From assembly GCF_003574215.1 (NCBI RefSeq), contig NZ_AP018558.1:840001-904000 (forward strand): a DNA stretch of 64,000 nucleotides. Direction: 5' to 3'. The translations under genes were made by a program, and so were the position numbers. Positions within the stretch are counted from its first letter, which is position 1. Each line of letters opens with the position of its first letter. Source of the stretch: Hydrogenophilus thermoluteolus. Lineage in GTDB: Bacteria > Pseudomonadota > Gammaproteobacteria > Burkholderiales > Rhodocyclaceae. This document shows positions 24,546 through 33,341 of the stretch, in pieces. Under the pieces are notes generated by a model that saw nothing but the letters and a program-made list of their open reading frames with translations, did not search any database and was not told the origin of the DNA.

Positions 24546-25598
24546 ATGAAACGCGACAGCGGTTCGATCGATTGGCGTCGCCGTCGGCTGATCAAAGGAG
24601 CGGTTGCTGCTTCGCTCCTGGCAGGCGTTGGCGGTTATTGGCACGAGGAAATCCGTGCGTTTGCCAAAGACGCCGAACTCTTCATAAAAGGGCCGCCTGT
24701 TCCCGACATTGCGCCGGAACAGCTGAGCGACCACGTGTGGATGATCTACGCGAAAGACGGTTTTCCGACACCGGAAAACCGCGGGATGATGTCGAACATC
24801 ACCTTCGTCGTCACCGACGACGGGGTGGTGATCTTGGACGGTGGCGGGTCGGTGCAGATCGGCGAGATGGCGATCCGCATGATCCGTACCGTCACCGACA
24901 AACCGGTGGTCGCGATTTTCGCAAGCCATTACCATGGCGACCACTACTTAGCCGCGCACGCCTATTTCGAAGCGTTCGGTGACCTTCCCTTCTATGCGCA
25001 CCCGTTTACCAAAGAGGCGATTGCAAAGAAAGAGGGGAATTTGTGGCTGAACCTACTCGAGCGGTGGACCAATGGCGCGACTGCTGGAACGAAATTGATT
25101 CCACCCAACCGAGAAGCGAACCACGGTGACACGTTCCGCTTTGGCAATGTGACGATCCGTTGCCACCATTACAGTCGTGCCCATACGCCCGGTGATCTCT
25201 GCTTCGAAGTGGTCGAAGACAAAGTGACCCATGTCGGTGACGTCGCAATGGATCGCCGCATCGCCAACATGGACGATGGTTCTTACCCGGGGTCCCTGCA
25301 TTTCATTGATGCGCTCAAAGCAGCTTGTCCCGGTCACCTTTGGGTCCCCGGACATGGCCGGCCGAGTCACACGGTGCTCGATTGGCAACGCGAACTTTTT
25401 GCCGGGATCTGGGAAAACGCGGTCAAAGCATTCGACGAAGGGCTCGACCCATCTGAGGCGAAAGCACTGGTGCTCAAAGATCCGCGGGTTGCGAGCAAAT
25501 CGGCCGAGACCAAAGGGTGGCAAAACAACATCGGCAAATACGTGAGCCTGGCGGTGCTCGAAGCGGAACGCTTGGCGCTCGAAGGTAAGCTCGACTGA
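24546..25598 (+). CDS. soxH: SoxH-like metallo-beta-lactamase-fold protein
   Basis: A 350-residue exported protein with a twin-arginine-like leader (DWRRRRLIKGAVAASLL) and a metallo-beta-lactamase domain. The metal motif SHYHGDH starts near residue 127 and further ligands lie in HVGDVAMDR and VPGHGRP. It is the last gene of the sox run, 37 bases after soxB with GGAGG before the ATG. In Paracoccus the homologous SoxH is not required for thiosulfate oxidation in vitro and its substrate is unsettled; related proteins act on thiols or persulfides. Confidence 0.88.
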   Translation: MKRDSGSIDWRRRRLIKGAVAASLLAGVGGYWHEEIRAFAKDAELFIKGPPVPDIAPEQLSDHVWMIYAKDGFPTPENRGMMSNITFVVTDDGVVILDGGGSVQIGEMAIRMIRTVTDKPVVAIFASHYHGDHYLAAHAYFEAFGDLPFYAHPFTKEAIAKKEGNLWLNLLERWTNGATAGTKLIPPNREANHGDTFRFGNVTIRCHHYSRAHTPGDLCFEVVEDKVTHVGDVAMDRRIANMDDGSYPGSLHFIDALKAACPGHLWVPGHGRPSHTVLDWQRELFAGIWENAVKAFDEGLDPSEAKALVLKDPRVASKSAETKGWQNNIGKYVSLAVLEAERLALEGKLD

Positions 25599-25656
25599 CG
25601 TCCTTCCCTCACAATGGCTTTGCGGACCATTCGTCAGCTTTGGTTCTGCTGGATGG

Positions 25657-27468
25657 TCAGGGGCAGCTTTCGCAGATTGCTTGATCCCAATGTTTCGACA
25701 GGCGGATTGCGCATTGCACGATACCCGCCATGCTGTAGGTTTGCACGAAGTTGCCCCACAGTTCTCCCGTTTCGGTGTCGGCATCTTCCGAAAGCAGCCC
25801 CAAGGGGTTTCGCAGCGCGAGAATGCGTTCGAAGTGTGCGCGCGCTTCCTCTTTTCGGCCCATTGCGGTGAGCGCATTGATGTACCAGAAGGTACAGACG
25901 AGAAACGCCGTTTGCGGTGTGCCGAAATCGTCGGCTTCGGTATAGCGGAAGATGAAGTCACCACGACGCAATTCGCGCTCGATCGCTGCAACGGTTGCGA
26001 CGAAGCGGGGGTCATCCGCGGGAAGAAAACCGAGTTCAGCGATCAACAGCAGGCTGGCATCCAGCGACTCGCCCTCGAAAGCGGCGGTGAAGGCCTGTTT
26101 CGGCTCATTCCAACCCCGTCTCAGGATCACGCTTTTGATGGTATCGGCGTGGTGGTGCCAATAGGCGGCCCGTTCGGTTCGCCCCAGATGGGTGGCAATG
26201 TGCGCCAAACGGTTACACGCCGCCCAGCACATGATCGCGGAAAAGGTATGGACGCGCTGGTGGTTGCGTAATTCCCAAAGTCCGGCATCGGGTTGGTCGT
26301 AAAGGGCCACGGCGCGCTCACCCAGCGGTTCGAGTTGCTCGAAGAGCGCAACGTCACCGCGACGCCGCAGGCGCTTGTCGAAAAAGGCGTGGGCAACGGC
26401 CAAAATCGCCGCACCGTAAACGTCGTTCTGGCGCTGAACAAACGCTTGATTGCCCACCCGAACCGGGCCCATGCCGCGATAACCGGACAGCGTATCGAAG
26501 GTTCGCTCAGTGAGGTCGGCGCGGCCGTCGATCCCATAGACGGGTTGCAGTTCGTGGTGGTGCGCGTTCGCGGTGACGCTCAGCAGGTAGCCCAAGTAGT
26601 GTTCGAGTGTGGTCGTCTGTCCCAAGCGGTTCAGGGTGTTGAGCACGAAATAGGCGTCGCGCAGCCAACAGTAGCGGTAGTCCCAGTTGCGGACGGTGTT
26701 CGGTGCTTCCGGGATCGAGGTGGTCATCGCAGCGATGATCGCTCCGGTATCTTCGAATTCGTTGAGCTTGAGCGCGATCGCCGCGCGGATGACCGCTTCT
26801 TGCCATTCGAACGGAATGGCCAGATGGCGCACCCAGTCACGCCAGTATTCGACGGTATTGTGGTAAAAGCGGTTGGCCGTTTCGCGCAGATCGTCTTGGA
26901 GCGATTCGTCTGGCCCCAAGAGGAGCACGATCCGGTCGTTGAGAAAGAAGGGGAGCTCTTCGGCAACCGCGGTGATCGGTGCGTTGGTCGTGAGGCGCAC
27001 GACCAGGTTGGGTCCGATATAGCGGATGTGGTGGCTGCCGTAGGTACGCTCCGAGTCCGTCGCGCCATAATCCCAAACCGGCCGGATCCGGATGCGAATA
27101 CGGGGGGATCCCGCAAGGGGTTTGACCATCCGGACGAGCATCATCGGGCGGAAGAGGCGGCCGAATTGCAGGAAGCGCGGACAGAAATCGGTGATTTCGA
27201 TGGCGCCGCCGTGGGTATCGAAGAGCCGGGTGACCAAGACGGCAGTGTTTTCCAGGTAGTGTTGTTCCGAACGCACGCAGTCGACCAGTTCGATGCGGTA
27301 AAACCCCTGTTGGCGTGATGCCACCGCGTCACCGTCGTGGCTCAGGAGTGAACAGAAGATCGGATCACCGTCGAAGCGCGGAAAGCAGCTCCAGACGACT
27401 TCACCCAGGGGGTCGATCAGCGCGCTGATCGAACAGTTGCCGACAAGGCCAAGATTGAGCGTGTGCAT
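25657..27468 (-). CDS. Glycoside hydrolase family 15 protein (glucoamylase/trehalase-like)
   Basis: A 603-residue cytoplasmic protein with the GH15 arrangement. An N-terminal beta-sandwich (about 1-210) is followed by an (alpha/alpha)6 barrel with NWDYRYCWLRDAYF as the active-site strand and a catalytic-Glu region TGELWGNF near the end. GH15 members hydrolyse alpha-glucosides (starch ends) or trehalose. As the third gene of otsA-otsB-GH15, a trehalose-linked role is likely, either trehalase or a related alpha-glucosidase. No signal peptide is seen. No good ribosome site precedes the ATG; translation may be coupled to otsB, whose stop lies 12 bases upstream. Confidence 0.85.
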   Translation of the reverse strand: MHTLNLGLVGNCSISALIDPLGEVVWSCFPRFDGDPIFCSLLSHDGDAVASRQQGFYRIELVDCVRSEQHYLENTAVLVTRLFDTHGGAIEITDFCPRFLQFGRLFRPMMLVRMVKPLAGSPRIRIRIRPVWDYGATDSERTYGSHHIRYIGPNLVVRLTTNAPITAVAEELPFFLNDRIVLLLGPDESLQDDLRETANRFYHNTVEYWRDWVRHLAIPFEWQEAVIRAAIALKLNEFEDTGAIIAAMTTSIPEAPNTVRNWDYRYCWLRDAYFVLNTLNRLGQTTTLEHYLGYLLSVTANAHHHELQPVYGIDGRADLTERTFDTLSGYRGMGPVRVGNQAFVQRQNDVYGAAILAVAHAFFDKRLRRRGDVALFEQLEPLGERAVALYDQPDAGLWELRNHQRVHTFSAIMCWAACNRLAHIATHLGRTERAAYWHHHADTIKSVILRRGWNEPKQAFTAAFEGESLDASLLLIAELGFLPADDPRFVATVAAIERELRRGDFIFRYTEADDFGTPQTAFLVCTFWYINALTAMGRKEEARAHFERILALRNPLGLLSEDADTETGELWGNFVQTYSMAGIVQCAIRLSKHWDQAICESCP

Positions 27469-27480
27469 GATGGAAAAAAT

Positions 27481-28212
27481 TCAATGGGTGAGTGATTGTA
27501 ACCAAGTAAGCGCCGCTTCGATATTTGGGAGACGATAACGGGCAAGGGTTTGTCCGGGGCCCACCTTGATGCTGAGGCCACCCAGCTGGTTGATGCGCTC
27601 GAAACCGTATTCGTCGGTCACGTCGTCGCCCAGAAAGACGGGTGTTCGTCCGCAAAAAGGAGGTATTCTCATGAACGCGGCGATCGCTTCGCCTTTGTTC
27701 GCAACGTGGGGTTTGAGCTCGAAGACGTATTTTCCTTTGAGTACGGTGAGTTCGGGAAAAGGGGCAACGAGGCGTTTGATCGTATGCGACAGGTAGCCTC
27801 CCAGCCGCGGGGCCTGTCGGTAGTGGAGTGCCAGTGCGATCCCTTTGTCTTCGAGCAGCAGTCCGGGGAAACGGGCAGCCAACGCTGAGAGCGCCGGTAA
27901 GAGCTGTTCTCGTCCGGGCAGGCGATCGATCACGCGTTGGTAGGTGCCGTCCGGATCCCGGCGTTCTAGGCCGTGGAGTCCAGCGGCGGGGAGAAACGGG
28001 AGGTGAAAAAGTGCGTCGATCGATGCCAACGAACGACCGCTCACGAGAGCCACCGCCCCGTGGGTTACGCAAAAGAGCTGTTGTAAGACGTGGCGTGCCT
28101 CTTCGCGGACTTCTACTGCGTCTGGATGCTTTGCAAACGCTACGAGGGTGCCATCGATGTCACAAAAATAGGCCCAGTCGGCTTTGGGGGTAGGCGGACG
28201 CGCAAGCATCAT
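27481..28212 (-). CDS. otsB: Trehalose-6-phosphate phosphatase
   Basis: Removes phosphate from trehalose-6-phosphate. The 243-residue HAD hydrolase has motif I DIDGTLVAF, motif II VSGRS, the lysine region in KGKYVFELKP and motif IV GDDVTDEYGFE. Two adjacent ATGs (28212, 28209) are candidate starts; the frame is open upstream into otsA, but family similarity begins near FCDIDGT. It lies 25 bases after otsA and 12 before the GH15 gene. Confidence 0.94.
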   Translation of the reverse strand: MMLARPPTPKADWAYFCDIDGTLVAFAKHPDAVEVREEARHVLQQLFCVTHGAVALVSGRSLASIDALFHLPFLPAAGLHGLERRDPDGTYQRVIDRLPGREQLLPALSALAARFPGLLLEDKGIALALHYRQAPRLGGYLSHTIKRLVAPFPELTVLKGKYVFELKPHVANKGEAIAAFMRIPPFCGRTPVFLGDDVTDEYGFERINQLGGLSIKVGPGQTLARYRLPNIEAALTWLQSLTH

Positions 28213-28237
28213 CTTTTCGGCAGACGGCGATTCGCGA

Positions 28238-30157
28238 TCAAGTCGTCGAAAGGGGAAGTTCCGGCAAGCGACTGCGTTGACGCATGATCGCCGCATCGAG
28301 CAGCATCCGTCCCGCCCAGCGATAGACGTTGAATTCACTGATGAGCCGCCGCATCAGGCGCATGCGCAACGCTTGTTCTTCCGCGGGCATCGTGAGCGCC
28401 AAATGGAGCGCCGCGGCGCACTGATCGGCATTGTAGGGGTTGATGATCAAAGCTTCGGGCATTTCGCGCGCGGCGCCTGCGAATTGCGAGAGGATGAGCA
28501 CCCCTTGTTCGTCGTCGCGTGCGGCGACGAACTCTTTCGCGACCAAGTTCATGCCATCGTGCAAACTGCTGACGAAACAGAGATCGGCGGCGCGGTAGTA
28601 GCGATAGACTGCTTCTGGGGGATGGTGCTCGATTTTGAGGATGATCGGGGGTGGTCCGGAACGTCCGGAGGGGCAGAAGCGTTCATTGATCCGGGTGGCC
28701 AATGCGCGCACTTGCGCTTCATAACTCTGGTATTCGTCCAAACGCGACCGGCTTGGCGCAGAAATTTGGACGAAGGAGAAGCGGCCGATCCATTCCGGGT
28801 TGAGTTCGAGCAGGCGCTCGATGGCGCGAAAGCGTTCGATGATGCCTTTGGTGTAATCGAGGCGATCGACCCCGACGCCCAAGCGGCAATCCAGCGGGAG
28901 ATTGTTTTCCGCACGAATTTCCCGATGGCAGACCTCGACCGGATGCGCCGTCATCGCCGCAGCCGGAGGCCATTCGATCGAAATCGGGTAACGGCGCACC
29001 GCGGTGGTGTGCTGATCATGGGTGACTTCGTACGTTTCACGGTCGACACGGGCTTCGAGCAAGCGATCCACCGTATCCATGAAGTTGAGGCAGTGGGCTT
29101 GGGTGTGGAAACCGAGGATGCTCGATCCAAGTAGCCCTTCGACCAGTTCGGTAGCCCAGGGACTGATCGTGAAGACTTCAGGGTTTGGCCATGGGATATG
29201 CCAGAACGTGATGATCGTCGCTTTGGGTAAGCGCTTGCGAATCATGCGCGGCAGCAAGGCGAAATGGTAGTCCTGCACCAGTACGATGGGGTCGTTCGTC
29301 TTTGCTTCTTCGACGACGGCGTCGGCAAACCGTTGATTGACGGCCAGGTACTGCTCCCAGTCCGAGTTACGGAAGGTGGGGCGAACGTGCGCGATGTGGC
29401 ACAGGGGCCACAACCCTTCGTTGGCAAAACCGTAATAAAACCCTTCCTCTTCCAACGGGGAAAGCCAGATCCGGCGCAGTTCATAAGCAGGGTTATCCGG
29501 CGGGACAGCCACATGGTCGCGCGCATCGACGACATCCCGGTCGGCAGAGCCACTTCCGTGCGCGATCCAAACACCAGAACAGGCCCGCATCACCGGTTCG
29601 AGTGCAGTCACTAAGCCGCTTGCGGGACGGTTGACGACGATGGTGTCACCGCGTCGTTGGTGGACATAAGGTTCGCGGTTGGAGACGACCAAAACCTCTT
29701 CACCGCGGAGTTCGCCGCGCAAAACCGATTTGAGGGTGGCCGCGGTCCAGGTGGTTTGGCTTTCGTCACGTGCGCGCTGGCGAAGTTCTTCTTCGAGATC
29801 AGCGACCAACCGTTTCAGGTCACGTTGCGGCGGGCGAAAGGTGTCCCCGGATGGGTTCGTCGCGGATGCCCCCGATGATTCCGTTTGTTTCGCTTGAGTG
29901 GGGGGAAGTGGTGTGGCGGGCAGCCGATCGACGATGAAGCGTGAGGTGACTTCCGCGGCGACTGCGACCCCCACAAAAACCAGGGCGAACGTCCATAACG
30001 CCAGGATGAGCCGACCGTGAAGGGGGGAGTCTTGATCCGCCAAGAGGAGATGGGCAAACGAAAAGGCAAAAAACGCCGTGACCAGAGCAAAGCCGATCGC
30101 CAAAGGGAGTACCCGGCGGCGAAGGGTCTTGTGCAGGAGTTGCCGTAGGGGTTCCAC
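28238..30157 (-). CDS. otsA: Trehalose-6-phosphate synthase with N-terminal membrane anchor
   Basis: Makes trehalose-6-phosphate from UDP-glucose and glucose-6-phosphate (GT20 family). The catalytic part starts near residue 155 (VLVVSNREPYVHQ) and includes WIAHGSGSAD, VQDYHFALLP, GVDRLDYTKGI and HDGMNLVAKEF. Unlike the 470-residue soluble enzyme, this 639-residue protein has two hydrophobic helices (about 17-41 and 50-70), then a Pro/Thr-rich linker and a charged coiled segment. The synthase should thus sit on the inner membrane. The GTG at 30157 is preferred: AAGGAG lies 8 bases upstream, whereas a GTG at 30166 overlaps that site. Confidence 0.92.
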   Translation of the reverse strand: MEPLRQLLHKTLRRRVLPLAIGFALVTAFFAFSFAHLLLADQDSPLHGRLILALWTFALVFVGVAVAAEVTSRFIVDRLPATPLPPTQAKQTESSGASATNPSGDTFRPPQRDLKRLVADLEEELRQRARDESQTTWTAATLKSVLRGELRGEEVLVVSNREPYVHQRRGDTIVVNRPASGLVTALEPVMRACSGVWIAHGSGSADRDVVDARDHVAVPPDNPAYELRRIWLSPLEEEGFYYGFANEGLWPLCHIAHVRPTFRNSDWEQYLAVNQRFADAVVEEAKTNDPIVLVQDYHFALLPRMIRKRLPKATIITFWHIPWPNPEVFTISPWATELVEGLLGSSILGFHTQAHCLNFMDTVDRLLEARVDRETYEVTHDQHTTAVRRYPISIEWPPAAAMTAHPVEVCHREIRAENNLPLDCRLGVGVDRLDYTKGIIERFRAIERLLELNPEWIGRFSFVQISAPSRSRLDEYQSYEAQVRALATRINERFCPSGRSGPPPIILKIEHHPPEAVYRYYRAADLCFVSSLHDGMNLVAKEFVAARDDEQGVLILSQFAGAAREMPEALIINPYNADQCAAALHLALTMPAEEQALRMRLMRRLISEFNVYRWAGRMLLDAAIMRQRSRLPELPLSTT

Positions 30158-30189
30158 GCGGATCACTCCTTGTTTATACCCAGATTGGC

Positions 30190-30219
30190 ATTGTACCGTT
30201 GGTAAGCGGCGGTCACCAA
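30190..30219 (-). promoter_or_regulatory. Possible promoter of otsA-otsB-GH15
   Basis: On the minus strand TTGGTG (30214-30219), 18-base spacer, TACAAT (30190-30195), about 33 bases ahead of the otsA start. Similarity is moderate, and a stress sigma factor could also read it. Confidence 0.35.
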
Positions 30220-30303
30220 AAGGTGTGCCGCGATCGGGATGCTAAGTCGGAGCGGATAGACATCGCGTTTATGATCAAAAGACATAAAAACCAAATCTTT
30301 AGT

Positions 30304-30322
30304 AGCTTAAATTGTCTAAGCT
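30304..30322 (+). promoter_or_regulatory. LysR-type palindrome upstream of the sulfate assimilation genes
   Basis: AGCTTA (30304-30309), 7 bases, TAAGCT (30317-30322): a perfect inverted repeat with the T-N11-A spacing of LysR-type operators, 48 bases upstream of the sulfite reductase ATG. CysB and Cbl, the usual regulators of these genes, are LysR proteins, so this is a candidate CysB-like site. The 213-base intergenic region otherwise holds only the divergent promoters. Confidence 0.45.
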
Positions 30323-30370
30323 CGATCGCTACACTTGCCATAACCTCATTCGAAAAAGGCAAGGGCACCG

Positions 30371-32110
30371 ATGTACCGTTACGATACGTATGACCGACAA
30401 CTGGTTGCTGAACGTGTGGCGCAATATCGCGATCAGTTGGCGCGTTACCTGTCAGGCGCGCTGCGCGACGAAGAGTTTTTGCCGCTTCGTCTCCAAAATG
30501 GACTCTACATTCAACGGCATGCGCCGATGTTGCGGGTGGCGATCCCTTATGGGCTCCTTTCCGCGGATCAGTTGCGCGCATTGGCAACCGTTGCCGAACG
30601 CTGGGATCGAGGCTACGGGCACTTCACGACCCGTCAGAACATCCAGTTCAATTGGGTTCGGCTTGAGGAAACCGCTGAGATTTTGGCGTTTTTGGCCGAA
30701 CACGATCTGCACGCCATTCAAACCTCGGGCAACTGCATTCGGAACATCACCACCGATGCGTTGGCTGGGGTTGCCGCTGACGAACGGGTCGATCCCCGGC
30801 CGTGGTGCGAATTCATCCGCCAATGGGCGACGTTTCATCCGGAGTTTGCTTTTCTGCCGCGGAAATTCAAGATCGCAGTAAATGGCGCCAAGGAAGATCG
30901 TGCTGCGATCCGAGCGCATGACATCGGCTTGGACCTGTACCCAACCGATGATCCGTTGGCGCCCGAGTTCGACGTCTACGTGGGCGGCGGTTTGGGTAGA
31001 ACCCCGATGGTGGGGCAGCGCCTCTACGCGCGTGTCCCCGCGGCAGAGCTCATTCCAACGTTGGAAGCGATTCTTCGGGTCTATAACCGTTTTGGCCGCC
31101 GCGACAACAAGTATAAAGCGCGCATCAAAATTTTGCTGCAGGCGTTGGGTGTCGAGGCATTTCGTGCCGCGGTCGATGCCGAGCGGGCGCGTGGCGACAC
31201 GGTGGTCGCAGCATACCGCGACGGCTGGCGGGATGAGGTTGCGCGTATCGCAGCCCATTTCGCAGAGGACGACGAACGGGCGGCGCGCACGGCGTCGAAA
31301 TGGCGCGCGGAGCAAGCACAACCTACGCTCCGCGATGCTGGTGAGGAACGGGCGTTCGCACGCTGGCGGAGTCGCAACGTCCTACCGCATCGGGTGCTGG
31401 GATTCGTCGCGGTGGCTCTGGTGACGAAACGGCATGAGCGTGCTCCGGGTGATGTGACCGCTGAAGAGATGCGTGCGATCGCCGATTGGAGTGAGCGCTA
31501 TGCCGACGGTGAAATTCGGGTAACGCACGAACAAAATTTGGTATTGGCGTGGGTTCCGGAAGCGGCGCTCCCGGCGTTGTGGCGGGAAGTCCGCGCGTTG
31601 GGGTTTGGCCGACCCACGTTCCGGTTGGCAACCGACGTGATTTCGTGCCCGGGGGGGGATTACTGCGCGTTGGCGAACGCCCGTTCGATTCCGGTTGCGC
31701 AAACGGTGATCGCGCAGTTGGATCGGGATCCGAAACGTTTGGCAGCGCTCGGCAAAGTGGCGATCAACCTTTCCGGTTGCATGAACGCGTGTGGACACCA
31801 CCATCTGGGTGCGATTGGTGTCCTCGGTGTCGACAAAAAGGGGGAAGAGTGGTATCAGATCACGATCGGCGGTCAAGAGGGGAACGATTTGCGTTTGGGA
31901 CAGGTGATCGGGCCGTCGGTGCGCGCAGAGGCGGTCGCGCCGGCGATCGAGCGGTTGCTCGATACCTACCTGGCGTTGCGGCGTCCCGAAGAACGGTTTG
32001 CCGAGACGGTGGCCCGTGTCGGGGTCGAACCGTTCAAAACGGCGGTTTATGGTGGCGAATCTGGCTTTTCCCCGCAACAGAATCAGGAGCACGACCATGT
32101 GGTGGCTTGA
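30371..32110 (+). CDS. cysI: Sulfite (or nitrite) reductase, sirohaem/4Fe-4S hemoprotein
   Basis: A 579-residue two-repeat sirohaem reductase that makes the six-electron reduction of sulfite to sulfide. The cluster/sirohaem cysteines are in SCPGGDYC (C-x5-C) and SGCMNACGHHH (C-x3-C). Ferredoxin-like half domains are near residues 45-110 and 320-400, and the GHFTTRQNIQFNWV loop is typical. No flavoprotein CysJ gene is adjacent, so the electron donor may be ferredoxin or encoded elsewhere. Linkage to DUF934, cysH, cysD and cysN makes assimilatory sulfite reduction far more likely than nitrite reduction. Its 3' end overlaps the next gene by 14 bases. Confidence 0.92.
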   Translation: MYRYDTYDRQLVAERVAQYRDQLARYLSGALRDEEFLPLRLQNGLYIQRHAPMLRVAIPYGLLSADQLRALATVAERWDRGYGHFTTRQNIQFNWVRLEETAEILAFLAEHDLHAIQTSGNCIRNITTDALAGVAADERVDPRPWCEFIRQWATFHPEFAFLPRKFKIAVNGAKEDRAAIRAHDIGLDLYPTDDPLAPEFDVYVGGGLGRTPMVGQRLYARVPAAELIPTLEAILRVYNRFGRRDNKYKARIKILLQALGVEAFRAAVDAERARGDTVVAAYRDGWRDEVARIAAHFAEDDERAARTASKWRAEQAQPTLRDAGEERAFARWRSRNVLPHRVLGFVAVALVTKRHERAPGDVTAEEMRAIADWSERYADGEIRVTHEQNLVLAWVPEAALPALWREVRALGFGRPTFRLATDVISCPGGDYCALANARSIPVAQTVIAQLDRDPKRLAALGKVAINLSGCMNACGHHHLGAIGVLGVDKKGEEWYQITIGGQEGNDLRLGQVIGPSVRAEAVAPAIERLLDTYLALRRPEERFAETVARVGVEPFKTAVYGGESGFSPQQNQEHDHVVA

Positions 32111-32564
32111 TCTCGAGGGTGCGGTACATCCCTTCGACCGCGAACGTTTCAAACCGATGACCGAACCGAGCGCGGCGGTGTGGATGACCGTCGAGGACGA
32201 TCCCGCATGGCTTCCCGACGAAGCGTTGGCGCACGTGGAAGCGATCGCGATCGAATTCCCCAAATTCACCGACGGACGACCGTTTTCTCTCGCGACAATC
32301 TTGCGCGCGCGGGGTTGGCACGGACCACTCTTTGCCGTTGGCCATTTTCTGCTCGATCAACTCGATTACCTCCGTCGCTGCGGATTTACCGGTTTTGCGC
32401 CGGATCCGGAACGCTATCCGTACGAAACGTTATGCGAACTGGGGCCCCGCTTGCTGCGAGTCTTTACCGAACCCTATCAGGCGAGCAGCGCCGTACCGCA
32501 ACCCCTGTGGTTACGCGTGCGTCGTGATCGAGCCGAGCAACCCGTTTCTGAAATCGAGGTGTGA
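32097..32564 (+). CDS. DUF934 family protein of the sulfate assimilation operon
   Basis: A 155-residue protein of the DUF934 family, which almost always lies between sulfite reductase and cysH in proteobacteria. The core IEFPKFTDGRPFSLATILRARG with the later LLDQLDYLRRCGF segment is typical. It has no cofactor motif and no membrane segment. The function is unknown; constant linkage suggests a helper of sulfite reductase, perhaps in electron delivery or assembly. It overlaps both neighbours, so translation is coupled. Confidence 0.88.
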   Translation: MWWLDLEGAVHPFDRERFKPMTEPSAAVWMTVEDDPAWLPDEALAHVEAIAIEFPKFTDGRPFSLATILRARGWHGPLFAVGHFLLDQLDYLRRCGFTGFAPDPERYPYETLCELGPRLLRVFTEPYQASSAVPQPLWLRVRRDRAEQPVSEIEV

Positions 32565-32566
32565 CG

Positions 32567-33322
32567 ATGAGTCATCCGTACATGCATCCCAATCTGGACG
32601 ATCCCCAATTGCGCGAACAGGTGCGAGCAAAGCGCGCCAGTGCCCTTCGCTTGCTCGAAGAGGCGGTTGCCGAGTGGGGAAACGTCGTTTTTGCTTCCAG
32701 TTTGGGCGCAGAAGATCAGGTCGTGATCGATTTGGTGGCGAAAAGTCCTTTCCGCGATCAAGTTGCACCGTTCGTTTTGGATACCGGGCGGCTTCCGGAA
32801 GAGACCTACGCGACGTTGGCGAAGACCGAGGCCCACTATGGGCTGCGTTTCGCCGTTTATGCGCCCGAAGCCGCCGATGTGGAACGGGTGGTGCGCCGCT
32901 ACGGAATCAATGGTTTTTACCACAGCCTGGAAGCCCGCCACGCGTGCTGTGAAGCCCGTAAGGTGTTGCCGCTCAAACGTGCGCTTGCCGGGCAAAAGGC
33001 GTGGGTCACTGGGTTGCGGCGGCAACAAAACGTGACACGCGCGCAGCTCGAACCCAAAGCGTGGGACGAAGCGCACGGTTTGTGGAAAATCAGCCCCCTT
33101 TGGGATTGGACCCACGAGGAGGTTTGGGCCTATATCCGGCTCTATCAGGTTCCCTACCATCCTTTGCACGACGCGTTCTATCCCAGCATCGGCTGTGCGC
33201 CGTGCACGCGTGCCGTCGCGGTGGGTGAAGACCCGCGCGCGGGGCGCTGGTGGTGGGAGCACGCGGAAACGCGAGAGTGTGGCTTACACCGTCGCGATCC
33301 CGTCGCGGTGGTCGAACGGTAA
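32567..33322 (+). CDS. cysH: Assimilatory adenylylsulfate (APS) reductase
   Basis: A 251-residue PP-loop protein that reduces APS to sulfite with thioredoxin. The four cysteines of the 4Fe-4S type are present: Cys127-Cys128 (ACCEARK) and Cys210/Cys213 (GCAPCTR). It therefore uses APS directly and not PAPS, which fits the absence of a cysC APS kinase gene. The PP-loop is seen in FASSLGAEDQVVID. The ATG at 32567 has GAGG 7 bases upstream. The very C-terminus keeps the ECGLH catalytic cysteine. Confidence 0.94.
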   Translation: MSHPYMHPNLDDPQLREQVRAKRASALRLLEEAVAEWGNVVFASSLGAEDQVVIDLVAKSPFRDQVAPFVLDTGRLPEETYATLAKTEAHYGLRFAVYAPEAADVERVVRRYGINGFYHSLEARHACCEARKVLPLKRALAGQKAWVTGLRRQQNVTRAQLEPKAWDEAHGLWKISPLWDWTHEEVWAYIRLYQVPYHPLHDAFYPSIGCAPCTRAVAVGEDPRAGRWWWEHAETRECGLHRRDPVAVVER

Positions 33323-33341
33323 GCGAGACGAAAGGACAACC

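Noticed and set aside
26293..29134. Plus-strand open frames of 316-341 codons opposite the GH15 and otsA genes
   Set aside because: Shadows of the trehalose unit, lacking start signals and sensible composition.
30158..30166. GTG at 30166 as otsA start
   Set aside because: The AAGGAG site overlaps this codon; the GTG at 30157 has correct 8-base spacing.
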